A stretch of DNA of 64,000 nucleotides from Pseudomonas graminis (GTDB taxonomy: Bacteria > Pseudomonadota > Gammaproteobacteria > Pseudomonadales > Pseudomonadaceae): contig NZ_SOCR01000006.1 of the NCBI RefSeq assembly GCF_004364335.1, forward strand, positions 157,873 to 221,872, in the 5' to 3' direction. How positions within the stretch are numbered: the first letter of the stretch is position 1; each line of letters begins with the position of its first letter. A program made the translations under genes and the position numbers. Shown in pieces: positions 1 to 9,954 of the stretch. The notes under the pieces were generated by a model, which worked only from the letters and a program-made list of their open reading frames with translations, did not search any database and was not told the origin of the DNA.

Positions 1-308
1 TCTGGGTATTGAGCGCGGTGTTGTGCGGCCTGGCCGGGGCGCTGTATGTGCCGCAGGTCGGCATCATCAATCCGAGCGAAATGTCGCCGACCAACTCCAT
101 CGAGGCAGCAGTCTGGGTCGCCCTGGGCGGTCGCGGCACGCTGATTGGCCCGCTGCTCGGCGCCGGTGTGGTCAACGGCATGAAAAGCTGGTTCACCGTG
201 GCCTTCCCTGAATACTGGCTGTTCTTCCTCGGCGCGCTGTTCATCGTCGTGACGCTGTACCTGCCCAAAGGCGTGATCGGCCTGATCAAGAAAAGGGGCG
301 AGCAATGA
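1..308 (+). CDS. urtC: Urea ABC transporter permease UrtC, C-terminal part
   Basis: This is the last ~100 residues of an inner-membrane permease of the LivM/UrtC family; the reading frame is open from the window edge, so the start lies upstream. The visible part has the family's closing segments: a Gly-rich loop (VALGGRGTLIGPLLGAG), a last transmembrane helix (YWLFFLGALFIVVTLYLPKG) and a basic tail. The stop overlaps the urtD start by 4 bp (ATGA), so the two genes are translationally coupled. The UrtC assignment rests on the neighbours UrtD and UrtE and the urease genes that follow. With UrtB it would form the membrane channel for high-affinity urea uptake. The upstream members urtA and urtB would lie outside the window. 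Confidence 0.9.
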   Translation, partial: WVLSAVLCGLAGALYVPQVGIINPSEMSPTNSIEAAVWVALGGRGTLIGPLLGAGVVNGMKSWFTVAFPEYWLFFLGALFIVVTLYLPKGVIGLIKKRGEQ

Positions 309-1159
309 AAAGCACTCCGACGCCCGCGTTTGATCCGGTGCTCGACCCGAACAGCGACGCCGGTACCAGCCGCGATGCCATCGGCCTTGGCCAGGTCGCC
401 GGCAAAGGACTGAATACCTTGCACGGCACGATCCTGACGCTGGAAGACATCAGCGTCAGTTTCGACGGTTTCAAGGCCCTCAACGATCTGAATCTGTACA
501 TCCGCGTCGGCGAGCTGCGCTGCATCATCGGCCCCAATGGCGCGGGCAAAACCACGCTGATGGACGTGATCACCGGCAAGACCCGCCCCAGTCACGGCAA
601 GGCCTGGTTCGGCGAAACCCTGGACCTGACCCAGATGAGCGAAGTGCAGATCGCCCAGGCAGGGATCGGCCGCAAGTTTCAGAAGCCCACGGTGTTCGAA
701 GCGCTCAGCGTGTTCGAGAACCTGGAGCTGGCGCAGAAGACCGACAAATCGGTATGGGCCAGCCTGCGGGCGAAGCTTAACGGCGAACAGCGCGACCGCA
801 TCGATGAGGTGCTGGAAACCATTCGCCTGACGGCGTCGATGTCGCGCCCCGCCGGGCTGTTGTCCCACGGCCAGAAGCAGTTTTTGGAGATCGGCATGCT
901 GCTGGTTCAGGACCCGCAGCTTCTGCTGCTCGACGAGCCCGTCGCTGGCATGACCGACGCCGAAACCGAGTTCACCGCCGAGCTGTTCAAAAGCCTGGCC
1001 GGCAAGCACTCGCTAATGGTGGTCGAGCACGACATGGGGTTCGTCGGCACCATCGCCGACCACGTCACCGTGCTGCACCAGGGCAGCGTGCTGGCAGAAG
1101 GCTCGCTGGAAGACGTGCAGGCGGATGAACGGGTGATTGAGGTGTATCTCGGAAGGTAG
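305..1159 (+). CDS. urtD: Urea ABC transporter ATP-binding protein UrtD
   Basis: A 284-residue ABC ATPase of the LivG type. It has Walker A GPNGAGKTT (76-84), the signature LSHGQ (186-190, Ser-His replacing the usual Ser-Gly), Walker B LLLLDE (206-211) and the switch His at 242. About 40 residues before the ABC domain form an N-terminal extension that is common in UrtD proteins and rich in Pro, Asp and Gly. It overlaps urtC by 4 bp. With UrtE it should power urea import at the cytoplasmic face of the membrane. A REPIN separates it from urtE, so the two ATPase genes are not tightly spaced as they would be in a compact operon. Confidence 0.95.
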   Translation: MKSTPTPAFDPVLDPNSDAGTSRDAIGLGQVAGKGLNTLHGTILTLEDISVSFDGFKALNDLNLYIRVGELRCIIGPNGAGKTTLMDVITGKTRPSHGKAWFGETLDLTQMSEVQIAQAGIGRKFQKPTVFEALSVFENLELAQKTDKSVWASLRAKLNGEQRDRIDEVLETIRLTASMSRPAGLLSHGQKQFLEIGMLLVQDPQLLLLDEPVAGMTDAETEFTAELFKSLAGKHSLMVVEHDMGFVGTIADHVTVLHQGSVLAEGSLEDVQADERVIEVYLGR

Positions 1160-1169
1160 CGCCGAACCC

Positions 1170-1258
1170 TGTAGGAGCGCGCTTGCCCGCGAAATCGGTG
1201 GGTCAAACGATATTGATGTCACAGACCCACCGCAATCGCGGGCAAGCGCGCTCCTACA
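1170..1258. repeat. REPIN, subtype A (GCGCGCTTGCCCGCGA)
   Basis: Two inverted REP arms: TGTAGGAGCGCGCTTGCCCG on the left and its reverse complement on the right, joined by ~40 bp. The inner spacer also pairs (GGTGGGTC with GACCCACC), so the transcript can fold into one long hairpin between urtD and urtE. Confidence 0.9.
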
Positions 1259-1288
1259 GGTCATACATATTTGCTTGAGAACTCAGCC

Positions 1289-1987
1289 ATGCTCCAAGTC
1301 GAAAAGCTCCACCAGTACTACGGCGGCAGCCACATCCTTCGCGGTCTGTCGTTTGACGTGAACATCGGCGAGGTCACGTGCCTGCTCGGTCGCAACGGCG
1401 TGGGCAAGACCACACTGTTGAAAGTGCTGATGGGGCTGCTGCCCGCCAAAGAAGGCGTGGTGCAGTGGGAAGGCAAGCCGATCACCGGTTTCAAGCCCCA
1501 CCAGCGCGTGCATTCCGGCATCGCCTACGTGCCCCAGGGCCGGGAGATTTTCGGCCGACTGACCGTTGAGGAAAACCTGTTGATGGGCCTGTCGCGATTC
1601 CCCGGCTCCGAAGCCAAGGAAGTCCCGCCGTTCATTTACGAGCTGTTCCCGGTGTTGCTGCAGATGAAGCACCGGCGCGGCGGTGACCTGTCCGGCGGGC
1701 AGCAACAGCAGCTGGCGATCGGTCGCGCCCTGGCCAGCCGCCCTCGCCTGCTGATTCTCGATGAACCTACCGAAGGCATTCAGCCCTCGGTGATCAAGGA
1801 GATTGGCGCAGTGATCAAAAAGCTCGCCGCCCGGGGTGACATGGCGATCCTGCTGGTCGAGCAGTTCTACGACTTCGCCGCCGAACTGGCGGATCAGTAC
1901 ATCGTTATGTCCCGCGGCGAGATCGTCCAGCAGGGCCGTGGCGACAACATGGAGGCCGAAGGCGTCCGGGGTCTGGTCACCATTTAA
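1289..1987 (+). CDS. urtE: Urea ABC transporter ATP-binding protein UrtE
   Basis: A 232-residue ABC ATPase of the LivF type. It shows Walker A GRNGVGKTT (34-42), signature LSGGQ (134-138) and Walker B LLILDE (154-159) followed by PTEGIQPSV, a sequence typical of UrtE. I start at the ATG giving MLQVEKLHQYY; an in-frame TTG 18 bp upstream would add residues outside the conserved domain. It would pair with UrtD as the second ATPase of the urea importer. It follows a REPIN and precedes ureD on the same strand by 49 bp, so transporter and urease genes are probably co-transcribed. Confidence 0.94.
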   Translation: MLQVEKLHQYYGGSHILRGLSFDVNIGEVTCLLGRNGVGKTTLLKVLMGLLPAKEGVVQWEGKPITGFKPHQRVHSGIAYVPQGREIFGRLTVEENLLMGLSRFPGSEAKEVPPFIYELFPVLLQMKHRRGGDLSGGQQQQLAIGRALASRPRLLILDEPTEGIQPSVIKEIGAVIKKLAARGDMAILLVEQFYDFAAELADQYIVMSRGEIVQQGRGDNMEAEGVRGLVTI

Positions 1988-2036
1988 TGCGCCGATCAGC
2001 TAAGGTACGGTCCTTCGAGAACACGACAGTCGACTT

Positions 2037-2882
2037 ATGAATCTTCCTGCCCACACCGCCCTGTTCACCCCCAGCTGGCATGCCGAGCTGGAGCTGGCCT
2101 ATGGGCGTTTCGGCGACAGCACGCGCCCGACGCAACGGCGCCACAAAGGTCCGTTGCGGGTGCAAAAGCATCTGTACGCCGAGGGCCCGCAGGTCTGCCA
2201 GCACATCATCGTTCACCCGCCGGGCGGCATTGCCGGCGGCGATCGGCTGGACATCAGCGCCAGCGTCGGCGCCAACGCCTGGGCGCAGCTGACCAGTCCC
2301 GGCGCAGCGAAGTGGTACCGGGCGGCGGGTCCGGCCTATCAGCAACTGGACATAAAAGTCGATGCAGGTGGCACGCTGGAGTGGCTGCCCCAGGAGAGCA
2401 TCGTCTTCAGCGAGGCCAAGGCAGAACTGACCACGCAGATTGACCTGGAGGGCGACGCCCGACTGTTCTACTGGGACGTGGTTGCGCTGGGTCGGCCGGC
2501 CAGTGGCGAGCGTTTTGATCAGGGCCACTTTCAGGCGCATCTGGATATCCGGCGCGACGGCAAGTTGTTGTGGCACGAGCGCCAGCGCATCGTCGGCAAT
2601 GACGGCTTGCTGGATTCGCCGATCGGCTTGGGCGGCAAGCCGGTGTTCGCGACGCTGATTGTGACCGGGGAAATCGACGCTGAATTGATGGAGCGCTGCC
2701 GCGAGCTGGCCGAACATTCACCCGTGCGCGGCGACCTGAGCCAGCTACCCGGGCTGATCATCGCCCGTTGCCTGGCGGACGAAGCGCTGCATGCGCGGGC
2801 CTGGCTGATTGAATTATGGAAGCTGCTGCGCCCTGCCCTGTTGGGCCGGGAAGCAGTGGCACCGAGGATTTGGAGTACATGA
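2037..2882 (+). CDS. ureD: Urease accessory protein UreD
   Basis: UreD (UreH) is the scaffold that binds apo-urease and, with UreF and UreG, delivers nickel and CO2 to the active site. The 281-residue length is normal. Recognisable blocks are the N-terminal [11 protein letters not shown], the central [14 protein letters not shown] (about residues 61-74) and [12 protein letters not shown], all conserved in the family. It begins the ureDABC block directly after urtE, and no strong Shine-Dalgarno sequence precedes the ATG. Its partners ureEFG are not here but about 17 kb downstream. Confidence 0.95.
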   Translation: MNLPAHTALFTPSWHAELELAYGRFGDSTRPTQRRHKGPLRVQKHLYAEGPQVCQHIIVHPPGGIAGGDRLDISASVGANAWAQLTSPGAAKWYRAAGPAYQQLDIKVDAGGTLEWLPQESIVFSEAKAELTTQIDLEGDARLFYWDVVALGRPASGERFDQGHFQAHLDIRRDGKLLWHERQRIVGNDGLLDSPIGLGGKPVFATLIVTGEIDAELMERCRELAEHSPVRGDLSQLPGLIIARCLADEALHARAWLIELWKLLRPALLGREAVAPRIWST

Positions 2883-2929
2883 TGGGCCGCGTTCCCCAAT
2901 TCGCTCCCTCGGGGCACGCATAGACATCC

Positions 2930-3017
2930 TGTAGGAGTGAGCTTGCTCGCGATTGCGATCCGTCAGATAGGAATATGTCTCTGACACACCGCAATCGCGA
3001 GCAAGCTCACTCCTACA
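2930..3017. repeat. REPIN, subtype B (GTGAGCTTGCTCGCGA)
   Basis: Inverted arms TGTAGGAGTGAGCTTGCTCG and its complement flank a ~35 bp spacer in the ureD-ureA gap. Both arms carry the B-type core. Confidence 0.9.
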
Positions 3018-3066
3018 AGTACATTGCAGCGCTGGCTTATTCAGTTATTTAAAACGGACAAAACCC

Positions 3067-3369
3067 ATGGACCTGACCCCACGCGAAAAAGACAAGATGC
3101 TGATCTTCACCGCAGGCCTGGTCGCCGAGCGGCGGCTGGCACGCGGTGTGAAGCTTAATTACCCGGAAGCGATGGCCTTCATCTCCGCCGCTCTGCTGGA
3201 AGGTGCGCGTGACGGCCAGACCGTAGCCGACCTCATGCACTACGGCACCACCTTGCTGACCCGTGAACAGGTGATGGAAGGCATCCCGGAAATGATCCCG
3301 GAAATCCAGGTCGAGGCCACCTTTCCGGATGGCACCAAGCTGGTCACCGTGCATCAACCGATTGCCTGA
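3067..3369 (+). CDS. ureA: Urease gamma subunit
   Basis: A 100-residue protein, the standard length of the small urease subunit. It opens with [20 protein letters not shown] and contains [15 protein letters not shown] and [13 protein letters not shown], all hallmark blocks of UreA. It assembles with UreB and UreC into the (UreABC)3 cytoplasmic enzyme that hydrolyses urea to ammonia and carbamate. A REPIN lies 50 bp upstream. The following gene is an acetyltransferase rather than ureB, so the structural subunits are not contiguous. Confidence 0.97.
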   Translation: MDLTPREKDKMLIFTAGLVAERRLARGVKLNYPEAMAFISAALLEGARDGQTVADLMHYGTTLLTREQVMEGIPEMIPEIQVEATFPDGTKLVTVHQPIA

Positions 3370-3430
3370 ACCGAGCTTCGAACCTGAGATGACCGTCGAA
3401 ACAGCCACACAGGAACCCGTGGAAACGAAA

Positions 3431-4847
<1,417 letters not shown>

Positions 4848-4858
4848 CGCTGTTTTTG

Positions 4859-4948
4859 TGTAGGAGCGCGCTTGCCCGCGAATCGGTCTCGTAGCCGAAA
4901 TCAATGTCGTCTGACACGACGCATTTCGCGGGCAAGCGCGCTCCTACA
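4859..4948. repeat. REPIN, subtype A
   Basis: Arms TGTAGGAGCGCGCTTGCCCG and complement around a ~45 bp spacer, 11 bp after the ureB stop. It is followed 14 bp later by a different cruciform repeat. Confidence 0.9.
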
Positions 4949-4962
4949 GGTATAGCGCTGTT

Positions 4963-5068
4963 GATCGTTCCCATGCTCTGCGTGGGAATGCTGCCCCTGA
5001 CGCTCCGCGTCACACATCGGACGCCGAGCGTCCAGCGAGGCGTTACCACGCAAAGCGTGGGAACGATC
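4963..5068. repeat. GATCGTTCCC...GGGAACGATC cruciform repeat
   Basis: A 106 bp element whose ends GATCGTTCCCATGCT and its near-complement are inverted. Inside are nested smaller inverted pairs (TGCGTGGGAA, ACGCTCCGCGT). It lies just upstream of ureC, and a second copy occurs at 23890-23999. Confidence 0.85.
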
Positions 5069-5088
5069 CATGAATTCAAGGAATCGCC

Positions 5089-6789
5089 ATGAAAATTTCC
5101 AGACAAGCCTACGCCGACATGTTCGGCCCCACTGTCGGCGACCGCGTGCGTCTGGCCGACACCGAGCTGTGGATCGAGGTCGAGCAGGATTTCACCGTCT
5201 ATGGCGAGGAAGTGAAGTTCGGTGGCGGCAAGGTCATTCGTGACGGCATGGGCCAGGGCCAGGGCGTTGCCGCCGAAGTGGTCGACACGCTGATCACCAA
5301 CGCGCTGATCATCGATCACTGGGGCATCGTCAAAGCCGACGTCGGCCTCAAGGACGGACGCATCGCGGCCATCGGCAAGGCCGGCAACCCGGACATCCAG
5401 CCCGGCGTGACCATCGCCATCGGTGCCGCGACCGAAGTCATCGCCGGCGAAGGCATGATCCTCACCGCCGGCGGCGTCGACACGCACATCCATTTCATCT
5501 GCCCGCAGCAGATCGAAGAAGCGCTGATGAGCGGCGTCACCACCATGATCGGCGGCGGCACCGGCCCGGCGACGGGCACCAACGCAACCACGGTTACCCC
5601 CGGTAAGTGGCACATGATGCGCATGTTGCAGGCCGCCGAAGCCTTCCCCATGAACATCGGTTTTACCGGCAAGGGCAACGTCAGCCTGCCCGAGCCGCTG
5701 ATCGAGCAGGTCAAGGCCGGTGCCATCGGCCTCAAACTGCACGAAGACTGGGGCACCACGCCCGCGGCCATCGACAACTGCCTGAGCGTCGCCGATCAGT
5801 ACGACGTGCAGGTCGCGATCCACACCGACACCTTGAACGAATCCGGCTTCGTCGAAACCACCCTGGCGGCGTTCAAGAACCGCACCATTCACACGTACCA
5901 CACCGAAGGCGCCGGCGGCGGTCACGCACCGGACATCATCAAGGCCTGCGGCTTCGCCAATGTGCTGCCGAGCTCGACCAACCCGACCCGGCCGTTTACC
6001 CGCAACACCATCGACGAGCACCTGGACATGCTGATGGTCTGCCATCACCTGGACCCGAGCATCGCCGAAGACGTCGCGTTCGCCGAAAGCCGCATCCGCC
6101 GCGAGACCATTGCAGCCGAGGACATTCTTCACGATCTGGGCGCATTCTCGATGCTCAGCTCCGACAGCCAGGCCATGGGCCGCGTCGGCGAAGTGATCAT
6201 GCGCACCTGGCAGACCGCCGACAAAATGAAACGTCAGCGCGGGCCATTGCCCGGTGACGGCGAAGGCAACGACAACTTCCGCGCCAAGCGCTACATCGCC
6301 AAATACACCATCAACCCGGCGATCACCCACGGCATCAGCCATGAAGTGGGGTCGGTGGAAGTGGGTAAATGGGCGGACCTTGTGCTCTGGCGCCCGGCTT
6401 TCTTCGGCGTGAAACCGACCCTGATCCTCAAGGGCGGTTCGATTGCCGCCAGCCTGATGGGCGACGCCAACGCCTCGATCCCGACCCCGCAGCCGGTTCA
6501 CTACCGCCCGATGTTCGCCAGCTACGGCAGCTCATTGCACGCCAGCAGCCTGACGTTCATCAGCCAGGCGGCCTTCGATGCCGGGGTCCCGGAACAACTG
6601 GGCTTGAAGAAACAGATAGGCGTGGTCAAGGGCTGCCGCAGCGTGACCAAGGCGGACCTGATCCACAACGACTACCTGCCAGACATCGACGTCGACCCGC
6701 AGACCTATCAGGTCAAGGCCGACGGCGTGTTGTTGTGGTGCGAGCCGGCCGACGTGCTGCCGATGGCGCAGCGGTATTTTCTGTTTTAA
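5089..6789 (+). CDS. ureC: Urease alpha (catalytic) subunit
   Basis: A 566-residue UreC of normal length. The bi-nickel site is complete: His133 and His135 in DTHIHF, the carbamylated lysine Lys216 in [10 protein letters not shown], His245 in QVAIHTD, His271 in TYHTEG, the flap HH pair at 319-320 in MVCHHLDP and the Asp in SSDSQAMGR. An AAGGA Shine-Dalgarno precedes the ATG. It hydrolyses urea once UreDEFG have loaded nickel. It is the last urease gene of this block; a D-type REPIN follows its stop. Confidence 0.98.
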   Translation: MKISRQAYADMFGPTVGDRVRLADTELWIEVEQDFTVYGEEVKFGGGKVIRDGMGQGQGVAAEVVDTLITNALIIDHWGIVKADVGLKDGRIAAIGKAGNPDIQPGVTIAIGAATEVIAGEGMILTAGGVDTHIHFICPQQIEEALMSGVTTMIGGGTGPATGTNATTVTPGKWHMMRMLQAAEAFPMNIGFTGKGNVSLPEPLIEQVKAGAIGLKLHEDWGTTPAAIDNCLSVADQYDVQVAIHTDTLNESGFVETTLAAFKNRTIHTYHTEGAGGGHAPDIIKACGFANVLPSSTNPTRPFTRNTIDEHLDMLMVCHHLDPSIAEDVAFAESRIRRETIAAEDILHDLGAFSMLSSDSQAMGRVGEVIMRTWQTADKMKRQRGPLPGDGEGNDNFRAKRYIAKYTINPAITHGISHEVGSVEVGKWADLVLWRPAFFGVKPTLILKGGSIAASLMGDANASIPTPQPVHYRPMFASYGSSLHASSLTFISQAAFDAGVPEQLGLKKQIGVVKGCRSVTKADLIHNDYLPDIDVDPQTYQVKADGVLLWCEPADVLPMAQRYFLF

Positions 6790-6806
6790 GGGTATTAGTC
6801 CGTTTT

Positions 6807-6942
6807 TGTAGGAGCGTGGCTTGTCCCGCGATCTGGTGCGCAGCGCCAGTGAAATCCATGAATGCGATGATCCCGCTAATCCGTGATCTCCGCTTTTCAC
6901 GACGACTTTGTCGCCGATCGCGGGACAAGCCACGCTCCTACA
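6807..6942. repeat. REPIN, subtype D (GCGTGGCTTGTCCCGCGAT), long spacer
   Basis: Arms TGTAGGAGCGTGGCTTGTCC and complement with a spacer of ~80 bp, making it larger than the A-C types in this window. It lies between ureC and the histidine kinase and matches 34951-35083 in type and size. Confidence 0.9.
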
Positions 6943-7034
6943 ATGAAAGCGTGCAAATCCGTGATGCGTCCTGCAACAACATGGCGGTACTATGCGCGCT
7001 CTCATTCAGCGCCCCGCCAGCAAGGTAGTACCCC

Positions 7035-8168
7035 ATGCGTCTTTCGGACTTCATCGTTCAGAATGTGGATCGCATCGTCGATGAGTGGGAACGGTTTGCG
7101 GCCACGCTGACGCCCGCAGCCGCCCAGATGAGCTCAGTCGAGCTGCGCGACCACGCTGAGGCGATTCTTCTCGCGGCGGCGCGTGACATGAACACCGCCC
7201 AGACCAAAGCCGAGCGCATCGCCAAGGCTCAGGGCGAAGACATCGGCAAAACCCCGACACTTGATCAGGCCGCCTCCAGTCATGGCGAGTTGCGGCATAT
7301 CGTCGGGTTTGATCTGGTGCAGATGACTTCAGAGTTCCGCCACCTTCGGGCCACGGTCGTGCGCTTCTGGGCAGAAAGCCAGAAAGAGCCACAGACCAGT
7401 CACCTCGCTGACATGATTCGCTTCAACGAAGCCATCGACGAAGCCCTGGCCGAGTCGACGGCCGCCTACGCCGATCGCGTGGCGCGTTCCCGTGACATCT
7501 TTCTCGCCATTCTCGGCCACGACTTGCGTGCGCCCCTGCAGGCCATCGGCATGTCTTCCGAAGTGCTCATGCGCAAGACCACGCTGGCGGACGCCGATGT
7601 TGCCTACATCAAGCGCATCAAGAGCAGCAGCTTGTTGATGGGGACGATGATCAGCGATTTGCTGGAGTTTGTTCGAAGCCGTCTGGGCATGACGCTGCCG
7701 GTTGAGCGCAAGCCCATGGAAATGACCCTCGCTTGTCGCGAAGCCATCGACGCCGCCACAGCAGGGCAGCCCGATTGCAACGCAGTGTTCACCAGCACCG
7801 GTGACACTCGAGGCGATTGGGATCAGGCACGTATCGCGCAAATGCTGCAAAACCTGATTGGCAATGCCTTGCAACATGGCGCGGCGACGCGTCGGGTCAC
7901 CGTGAAGCTCACCGGCAGCGAAAACCATGTGAGCCTGTCGGTGCATAACGACGGCGAACCGATTGCGGAGGAAGCCATCGGCAGCATCTTCGACCCGCTG
8001 GTGCGTTCGGCCAATGAAAAGGCCGGGATTCACAACCCGTCCACCAGCCTTGGCCTGGGACTGTTCATCGTGAAAGAAGTCGTAAACGCCCATGGCGGGG
8101 GCATCACCGTGGTTTCCAACGTCGGAGACGGCACGACGTTTACCGTGGAGTTGCCGAAGAAAGGCTAG
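7035..8168 (+). CDS. Sensor histidine kinase with RsbRD-like N-terminal domain
   Basis: A 377-residue soluble kinase; no membrane segment is visible. Residues ~1-145 are helical and acidic (IVDEWERF, LRDHAEAILLAAARDMN) and resemble RsbRD-type sensory domains. Then follow the HisKA dimerisation segment with phospho-acceptor His162 (ILGHDLRAPLQ), the N box LQNLIGNALQHGA (271-283), and the G boxes with SIFDPL and LGLGLFIVKEVV. The catalytic core is therefore intact. No response regulator gene is adjacent, so it is an orphan kinase whose partner must be encoded elsewhere. The signal is unknown. Confidence 0.88.
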   Translation: MRLSDFIVQNVDRIVDEWERFAATLTPAAAQMSSVELRDHAEAILLAAARDMNTAQTKAERIAKAQGEDIGKTPTLDQAASSHGELRHIVGFDLVQMTSEFRHLRATVVRFWAESQKEPQTSHLADMIRFNEAIDEALAESTAAYADRVARSRDIFLAILGHDLRAPLQAIGMSSEVLMRKTTLADADVAYIKRIKSSSLLMGTMISDLLEFVRSRLGMTLPVERKPMEMTLACREAIDAATAGQPDCNAVFTSTGDTRGDWDQARIAQMLQNLIGNALQHGAATRRVTVKLTGSENHVSLSVHNDGEPIAEEAIGSIFDPLVRSANEKAGIHNPSTSLGLGLFIVKEVVNAHGGGITVVSNVGDGTTFTVELPKKG

Positions 8169-8218
8169 AAAGCGGACCCCGGTCCGTCAGCATTGGCGCA
8201 GCTGATACACCTCATGCC

Positions 8219-8304
8219 GTAGGAGCCGGCTTGCTGGCGAATCCGCCCTGTCAGTCACCTCAGATGCCGCTGCCCACCGCATTCGCCAGCAAGCCGGCTC
8301 CTAC
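8219..8304. repeat. REPIN, subtype C (GCCGGCTTGCTGGCGAA)
   Basis: Arms GTAGGAGCCGGCTTGCTGGC and complement. Convergent-gene gap between the kinase and cbpM. Confidence 0.88.
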
Positions 8305-8347
8305 AGATCTGCGTCGATCACACGTGATGTGGACGAGATCAAGCCAT

Positions 8348-8374
8348 TGTAGGAGTGAGCTTGCTCGCGATGGC
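8348..8374. repeat. Solo REP arm, subtype B
   Basis: A single TGTAGGAGTGAGCTTGCTCG arm with no inverted partner nearby, 22 bp downstream of the cbpM stop. Confidence 0.8.
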
Positions 8375-8395
8375 CTCGGAACATTCAACAGCTCC

Positions 8396-8692
8396 TCAAT
8401 CGACAAACCGGCCCAGCCGCTGCCTGAGCATGCGGTTTTCCGCTCTCACGCGTTCAAGCTCTTCCAGCAGGTTGAGCGCCAGAGCGACGCCGTCCCATTC
8501 CAGCTGTAACTCGCGATGCAATTTCACCGCACGCCTGGCGATCGACAGCGCTGAACTGTCGAACAGCCATTCGTCCGGCTGCCTTCCCTGGGGCTCGAGA
8601 ATGCCATGCTCGACAATCTCGATGACGAAGGCGGCCGGCATGTCGACCACCTCACAGAACTCCTGCATGTCTATGACCAGGGTGTTGCTCAT
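8396..8692 (-). CDS. cbpM: Chaperone modulatory protein CbpM
   Basis: A 98-residue MerR-like helical protein. CbpM binds the J domain of CbpA and blocks its co-chaperone and DNA-binding functions. Features seen are the HTH-like N terminus (EFCEVVDMPAAFVIEIVEHGILEP), the W/F-containing EWLFDSSALSIARRAVKLHRELQL block and a C-terminal coiled coil (LNLLEELERVRAENRMLRQR). It starts 2 bp after the cbpA stop, so the two are one operon, the standard arrangement for this pair. Confidence 0.93.
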   Translation of the reverse strand: MSNTLVIDMQEFCEVVDMPAAFVIEIVEHGILEPQGRQPDEWLFDSSALSIARRAVKLHRELQLEWDGVALALNLLEELERVRAENRMLRQRLGRFVD

Positions 8693-8694
8693 GA

Positions 8695-9660
8695 TCAGTT
8701 ACTCCATTGAGCCCTCGGATCGAACGCGGCCTGCTCGGCCAGCTTCTCCCACAGCGCTTTGGTCGCCTCATCGGTGGATTTGGGCATGACGATTTTCAGT
8801 TGTGCATACAGATCGCCGCGCTGGCCCTGCTTGTTCAACAGACCATTGCCCTTGACCCGTAGCCGCTGCCCGTTCTGACTGTCCGGACGGATGGTCAGGT
8901 TGATCTTGCCGGTCAGTGTCGGTACCGCCACCTTGGTGCCGAGCGCCGCTTCCCACGGCGCGATCGGCACCGTGATGATAAGGTCGTGTCCTTCGACGTC
9001 GAACATAGGGTGCGGCGCCAGGCGGATGATCAGGTACAGATCGCCCTTCTCGCCACCGGCCACACCCGGAGCGCCCTGCCCCTTGAGGCGAATGCGCTCG
9101 CCATCGGTGACGCCGGCCGGAATCTTCACATTCAGCGTCTTGGTGATGTCCGCCATGCGCTGACCGTTGGCGCTGTGTTGCGGCACCTTGAAGCTGATCT
9201 GCTTGGACTCGGTGGAGAGTGTCTCCTCCAGAAACACCGCCAGTTCCATCTCCACATCCTGACCTCGAAGCGCCGGGCTTTGCGCCCGGCCGCCTTGCTG
9301 ACCACCACGATTGCCGAAGATGGAGCTGAAAAAGTCGGAGAAGTCGCCGTTCTCGAAGTCACCGGCACCATAGCCCTGCCCCGCGCCCGCACCCGCGCCG
9401 CCACGGCCCTGCCAGCCAGGCGGCGGCTGGAACCGGCCCTGACTGCCGTATTTGCGGATCTCGTCGTATTCGGCGCGTTTTTCCGGGTCGCTTAGCGCTT
9501 CATACGCCTCGGACGCCTCTTTGAACTTGTCTTCCGCGCCAGGCTCTTTGCTGACGTCGGGGTGATACTTGCGCGCGAGTTTGCGATAGGCGGTCTTGAT
9601 TGTCTTCTCGTCCGCCGTCGGCTCTACGCCAAGGATCTTGTAATAGTCTTTGAAGTCCAT
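8695..9660 (-). CDS. cbpA: DnaJ-like co-chaperone CbpA (curved DNA-binding protein)
   Basis: A 321-residue class-B J protein. The J domain has YHPD (HPD at 33-35), followed by a Gly-rich linker (about 80-125) and two C-terminal substrate-binding domains ([32 protein letters not shown]). No CxxCxGxG zinc repeats are present, which separates it from DnaJ. I use the ATG giving [10 protein letters not shown]; an upstream in-frame start adds five non-conserved residues. CbpA works with DnaK on misfolded proteins and binds curved DNA in stationary phase. It is divergent from an Hsp70-like gene. Confidence 0.95.
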   Translation of the reverse strand: MDFKDYYKILGVEPTADEKTIKTAYRKLARKYHPDVSKEPGAEDKFKEASEAYEALSDPEKRAEYDEIRKYGSQGRFQPPPGWQGRGGAGAGAGQGYGAGDFENGDFSDFFSSIFGNRGGQQGGRAQSPALRGQDVEMELAVFLEETLSTESKQISFKVPQHSANGQRMADITKTLNVKIPAGVTDGERIRLKGQGAPGVAGGEKGDLYLIIRLAPHPMFDVEGHDLIITVPIAPWEAALGTKVAVPTLTGKINLTIRPDSQNGQRLRVKGNGLLNKQGQRGDLYAQLKIVMPKSTDEATKALWEKLAEQAAFDPRAQWSN

Positions 9661-9715
9661 CTGACGGTCACCCAATTCTGGAATATCCAGCCCAGTCCGC
9701 AGCGCGTTTCACATG

Positions 9716-9740
9716 TGAACGTTGACTGCGTTGAACGTTG
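9716..9740. promoter_or_regulatory. Tandem TGAACGTTG motifs upstream of cbpA
   Basis: The 9-mer TGAACGTTG occurs at 9716-9724 and 9732-9740, a 16 bp period, 56-80 bp before the cbpA start. Each contains the palindrome AACGTT. This could be an operator in the cbpA-yegD divergent region (9661-9954), which otherwise shows nothing I can name. Confidence 0.3.
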
Positions 9741-9954
9741 CAATGTTATCGGCACACAGTCGCGCGAAATGAAACGCTGTCCAGACCGGCCAAATGCATT
9801 AAGAGTTGCCTGCTAGATTGGGGCTCGGGGCCGCAGTTCAAGGCAGGCGCGGGAAATAGATGCAGGTCGGGCGAGAAACCGACGTTTCGCGCTACGCATC
9901 CGGCGCGCACTCGCATACACTGCGCGGCCGTTTTTCGACTGGTATGCAAAGCAG

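Noticed and set aside
3389..3430. Earlier start for the first GNAT gene (ATG at 3389)
   Set aside because: Would add 14 residues outside the GNAT fold; the site before 3431 (GGAAACGAAA) is more likely. Not fully excluded.
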